Source of the DNA: an uncultured Collinsella sp.
GTDB taxonomy: Bacteria > Actinomycetota > Coriobacteriia > Coriobacteriales > Coriobacteriaceae
NCBI GenBank assembly: GCA_902492855.1
Contig: CABUMU010000099.1
Span: forward strand, 1-7,482
DNA: 7,482 nucleotides
Reading direction: 5' to 3'
In this document: piece by piece, positions 4,511 through 7,482 of the stretch
How positions within the stretch are numbered: position 1 is the stretch's first letter
How the letters are laid out: every line of letters begins with the position of its first letter
Translations under genes and position numbers: made by a program
The notes under the pieces: model-generated
What the model saw: the letters and a program-made list of their open reading frames with translations, nothing else
Told to the model about the DNA's origin: nothing
Database searches by the model: none

Positions 4511-7261
4511 ATGTCTGACAAGCGCCGTATCTTTGCCGTTATCGACGGCAACTCGCTCATGCACCGTGCCTTTCACGCCGTGCCGCCGACCATGAACGCG
4601 CCGGACGGTCGCCCCACCAACGCGATCTTCGGCTTCCTGAACATGTTTCTCAAGATGATCGATGCCTTTAACCCCGACGGCGTGGTCGTGGCGTTTGATA
4701 AGGGCAAGCCACGCGTGCGCATGGAGATGCTGCCGCAGTATAAGGCGCAGCGCCCGCCCATGGACCCCGATCTGCACGCGCAGTTTCCGATGATCAAGGA
4801 GCTGCTTACCGCGCTCAACGTGCCGATTCTGCAGTCCGAGGGCTGGGAAGGCGACGATATCCTGGGTACCATGGCGCGCCTGGGCGAGGAGGCCGGCTGC
4901 GACATGCTGCTGGTGACCGGCGACCGCGACATGTATCAGCTCGTGACCGAGCACGTCAACGTGGTCTCGACCCGCAAGGGCCTGTCCGACGTGGCGATTA
5001 TGACGCCCGAGAGCGTGGATGACCTGTATCACGGCATTACGCCGGCGCTCGTGCCCGATTTCTACGGTCTGAAGGGCGATACGTCGGACAACATTCCCGG
5101 CGTACCGGGCATCGGCCCCAAAAAGGCGAGCGCGCTTATTGCGCAGTATGGCAGCCTGGACGAGGTCATCGCGCACGCCGATGAGGTCAAGGGCAAGATG
5201 GGCGAGAATCTGCGCGCACACATCGATGACGCGCTGCTGAGCCGAAAAGTCGCGACCATCCGCACCGATGCGCCCGTCGAGCTCGATTTTGAGGCGACGT
5301 CCTTCCCGGCGTTTTCTGCCGACGAGGTCTCCGCGGCGCTGGGCACGCTTGGTATCACCGCTATGCAGAACCGCTTCCTGGCGCTGATTGGTGGTGAGGG
5401 CGGGGTTGTGCCCGTTGCCAGTGCGTTCGAAATGCCCGCAGTTTCGCGTGCCGCCGCTGGCGATGCTGAGGCACTTGCCGCCGTGGCGGCCGAGGTTGCC
5501 CGTGCGATTGATGCGGGCGAGTGGGTCGCCGCCGTGGTGGACGACGACAAGGAAGAGGGCGCGCTCTTTGGACTGACGCGCACGCTGTGGTTGGCGACGT
5601 CCAAGGGCCTGTTCGCGCTCGAGGAAGCCGATGACGGCATGCCTGCCGCTGTCGAGGGCTTCAATTTTGCCCACGGCGTGATCGCTGGTGTGCTCGCGCG
5701 CCTGTTTATGGAGGGCCGCGTGGCGAGCCCGGACATGAAGGCGCTGCTGCACGAGCTTTCGCCTATCGATTCCTCTGAGCCCGAGCTCATGGATCCGCTG
5801 GCAGTCGATTCCACGCGCATCTTCGATACCGTGGTTGCCGCCTACCTGCTGGATTCCGGCCGCTCCGAGTTCGATGAGGCATATCTTGCCGATGCGTATC
5901 TGCAGATGTCGCTGCCTGCGGCGCGCGGCGCAGAGGGTGCCGGTGAGGACGCTCCGACGCCTGCCGCTCGCACGGCGGCCTTGACGCTGGTGCTGGTCGC
6001 ACCGCTGCGCGACCGCATGGCCCGCGAGAACGCCGCCAACGTGTTCGATGGCATCGAGATGCCGCTCGTGCCGGTACTTGCCAAGATGGAGCGCGCGGGC
6101 ATGCTCGTGGATCCCGATCGCCTGCACAGCCTGTCCGAGGGCCTGGCGACCCAGATCACCGAGGTCGAGCGAAGCATTCGCGACCTTGCCGGTGACGAGA
6201 CCTTTAATATTGGCAGCCCCATGCAGCTGTCGCACGTACTCTTTGATGTGATGGGGCTTCCGACCAAGGGCCTCAAGAAGACTAAGCGCGGCTATTATTC
6301 GACCAATGCTAAGGTGTTGAGCGATCTTGCCCGCGACCACGAGATCGTGCGCCTGATTTTGGACTGGCGTGAGAAGTCCAAGATTAAGTCGACCTATCTG
6401 GACACGCTAGGTCCGCTGCGCCGTGGTGACGGTCGTGTGCACACCACGTACAACCAGACCATCACCGCGACGGGACGTTTGTCTTCGAGCGACCCCAATC
6501 TGCAAAACATTCCGACTCGCTCGGAGCTGGGGCGTACCGTCAAGACGGCGTTTTCGGCAGGCGAGGGCAGCGTCTTTTTGGCGGTGGACTACTCGCAGAT
6601 CGAGCTGCGCCTGCTCGCGCATCTTTCGGGTGATGAACATCTGGTACGTGCCTTTAACGAGGGCGAGGACTTCCATGCCGAGACGGCCGCGCGTGTATTT
6701 GGCGTGCCGGTGTCCGAGGTGACACCCGACCTGCGCAGCCGCGCCAAGGCCGTGAACTTTGGCATCGTGTACGGCCAGCAGGCCTACGGTCTGTCGCAGT
6801 CGCTGCATATCTCGATGGCCGAGGCGCGCGACATGATCGACCGCTACTACGAGGCCTATCCGGGCGTGCGCACGTTCCTCGACAACGTGGTGGCGCGTGC
6901 TAAACAGACGGGCTACGCCGAGACCATGTACGGCCGCAGACGCCATATTCCCGAGCTCAAGGCCAAAAATCCGCAGCTTCGCGGCTTTGGCGAACGCACG
7001 GCCATGAACCACCCCATGCAGGGCACCGCGGCCGACATCATCAAGATCGCCATGGCCCGCGTAAGCCGCCGCTTGGAAGAAGAGGGCTTTGCCGCCCACA
7101 TGATCCTGCAGGTACACGACGAACTGGACTTTGAGTGCCCCGTCGACGAAGTCGAGCGCCTCACCGCCATGGTCCGCGACGTCATGGAGCACGTCGTAGA
7201 CCTACGCGTACCCCTAATCGCCGAAGCCAGCACCGGCATAACCTGGGCCGACGCGAAATAG
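4511..7261 (+). CDS. polA: DNA polymerase I, 916 aa, with degenerate proofreading domain
   Basis: PolA removes RNA primers and fills repair gaps. Residues 1-290 are the 5'-3' flap nuclease with its acidic metal sites: DGNSLMHRAF (D12), AFDKG (D63), EGDDILG (113-119), GDRDMYQL (D138, D140) and GDTSDNIPGVPGIGPKKA (D190, D193, then helix-hairpin-helix). Residues about 300-505 occupy the 3'-5' exonuclease position but lack its acidic motifs. The polymerase follows: TATGRLSSSDPNLQNIP (652-668), motif A DYSQIELR (693-700), motif B RAKAVNFGIVYG (744-755) and motif C QVHDE (867-871). E. coli PolA is 928 residues. Start ATG 4511 has GAGG (4499-4502) at suitable spacing and begins at the conserved MSDKRRIFAVIDGN; an in-frame GTG at 4472 would add 13 unconserved residues without a good ribosome site. 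It is divergent from the aminopeptidase and ends at a strong hairpin. Confidence 0.98.
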   Translation: MSDKRRIFAVIDGNSLMHRAFHAVPPTMNAPDGRPTNAIFGFLNMFLKMIDAFNPDGVVVAFDKGKPRVRMEMLPQYKAQRPPMDPDLHAQFPMIKELLTALNVPILQSEGWEGDDILGTMARLGEEAGCDMLLVTGDRDMYQLVTEHVNVVSTRKGLSDVAIMTPESVDDLYHGITPALVPDFYGLKGDTSDNIPGVPGIGPKKASALIAQYGSLDEVIAHADEVKGKMGENLRAHIDDALLSRKVATIRTDAPVELDFEATSFPAFSADEVSAALGTLGITAMQNRFLALIGGEGGVVPVASAFEMPAVSRAAAGDAEALAAVAAEVARAIDAGEWVAAVVDDDKEEGALFGLTRTLWLATSKGLFALEEADDGMPAAVEGFNFAHGVIAGVLARLFMEGRVASPDMKALLHELSPIDSSEPELMDPLAVDSTRIFDTVVAAYLLDSGRSEFDEAYLADAYLQMSLPAARGAEGAGEDAPTPAARTAALTLVLVAPLRDRMARENAANVFDGIEMPLVPVLAKMERAGMLVDPDRLHSLSEGLATQITEVERSIRDLAGDETFNIGSPMQLSHVLFDVMGLPTKGLKKTKRGYYSTNAKVLSDLARDHEIVRLILDWREKSKIKSTYLDTLGPLRRGDGRVHTTYNQTITATGRLSSSDPNLQNIPTRSELGRTVKTAFSAGEGSVFLAVDYSQIELRLLAHLSGDEHLVRAFNEGEDFHAETAARVFGVPVSEVTPDLRSRAKAVNFGIVYGQQAYGLSQSLHISMAEARDMIDRYYEAYPGVRTFLDNVVARAKQTGYAETMYGRRRHIPELKAKNPQLRGFGERTAMNHPMQGTAADIIKIAMARVSRRLEEEGFAAHMILQVHDELDFECPVDEVERLTAMVRDVMEHVVDLRVPLIAEASTGITWADAK

Positions 7262-7262
7262 G

Positions 7263-7289
7263 AAAGTAACCACAGTTCCAAAGTAACCA
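7263..7289. repeat. Short direct repeat after the polA stop
   Basis: AAAGTAACCA occurs at 7263-7272 and again at 7280-7289, a 17-bp period starting two bases after the polA stop codon. No function is apparent. A tandem binding site or a chance duplication would both fit. Confidence 0.6.
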
Positions 7290-7295
7290 AAAGCA

Positions 7296-7329
7296 GAAGG
7301 GGGCTCCTTGCCAACAAGGAGCCCCCTTC
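7296..7329 (+). terminator. polA transcription terminator
   Basis: A perfect 15-bp stem (GAAGGGGGCTCCTTG at 7296-7310, its complement at 7315-7329) closes over a CCAA tetraloop, 34 bases after the polA stop. The plus-strand tail GTTCAATT is only moderately T-rich. On the minus strand the stem is followed by TGCTTTTGG, so it could also stop transcription from the right. The very stable GC-rich stem makes the terminator call strong. Confidence 0.88.
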
Positions 7330-7482
7330 GTTCAATTAAATTCAGCCTAAGTATCTAGACACTCAAGACGCCATCTTGGCGGCAGGTAAGTAAACCTAGG
7401 GCCTGGCCGGGCGGCACGGGTTAACTTTTCGTAGATTCCGCACGCAAAGAAAGCCACTTAATGTGGCTTTCGTCTTGCGCAG
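7330..7482. other. Gene-free tail at the right edge
   Basis: This stretch carries no credible reading frame with a ribosome site, and no tRNA or other recognisable RNA. It is A/T-richer at its left end (7331-7345) and very GC-rich at 7398-7420. The only structured element I see is the hairpin at 7449-7471. Confidence 0.6.
7449..7471. terminator. Hairpin, probable terminator of a neighbouring gene
   Basis: GAAAGCCAC (7449-7457) and GTGGCTTTC (7463-7471) form a perfect 9-bp stem over a 5-base loop. CGCAA (7443-7447) and TTGCG (7475-7479) can extend it past a small internal loop. On the minus strand the stem ends in TTTCTTTGCG, so it best suits a gene arriving from the right. On the plus strand the T content after the stem is weak. 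Confidence 0.6.

Noticed and set aside
4345..4560. N-terminal extension of the aminopeptidase to a start at 4560
   Set aside because: It overlaps the polA start, and the extra 72 residues resemble no M18 sequence; ATG 4344 has AAAGGAG at ideal spacing.
4400..6340. A 646-codon open frame on the minus strand, opposite polA
   Set aside because: It lies entirely antisense to polA, is low in complexity with many His/Arg/Gly residues, has no recognisable domain and reflects the high GC third positions of polA. It is a shadow frame.

Overview
The window looks like chromosomal DNA from a high-GC actinobacterial relative. I lean to the gut Coriobacteriia (Collinsella-like). The basis is GC-rich codon use, the short anaerobe-type ThiC, a clostridial-style M18 aminopeptidase and the style of the DNA polymerase I. 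The lineage is an inference from general resemblance, not from a search. The genes are mostly housekeeping ones, with no phage, IS, CRISPR or other mobile sequence.

Layout. (1) 1-1299, minus: thiC, open at the left edge and almost complete. Its leader at 1304-1398 is a clear TPP (THI-box) riboswitch, and the thiC Shine-Dalgarno sequence lies inside the conserved 3' end of the aptamer. (2) 1471-1992, plus: an unrecognised 173-residue single-pass membrane protein, divergent from thiC. (3) 2033-2842, minus: yaaA (DUF328/UPF0246, peroxide-stress protein). (4) 2843-2946: the yaaA leader, holding a striking 63-bp imperfect palindrome that also contains a candidate promoter. (5) 2947-4344, minus: M18-family zinc aminopeptidase. 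(6) 4345-4510: divergent control region. (7) 4511-7261, plus: polA, full length, with intact flap nuclease and polymerase domains but a proofreading domain that has lost its metal-binding residues. (8) 7262-7482: gene-free tail with a perfect 15-bp terminator stem, a short direct repeat and a second 9-bp hairpin at the right edge.

How the parts relate. ThiC makes the pyrimidine half of thiamine and should be shut down by TPP through its leader. The aminopeptidase and yaaA share a strand and are separated only by the palindrome, so yaaA may be read partly from the aminopeptidase transcript and partly from its own promoter. polA is a single transcription unit closed by its terminator. I see no evidence of a new multi-gene system. 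The most interesting items are regulatory: the riboswitch that embeds its own ribosome binding site, and the palindrome upstream of yaaA.
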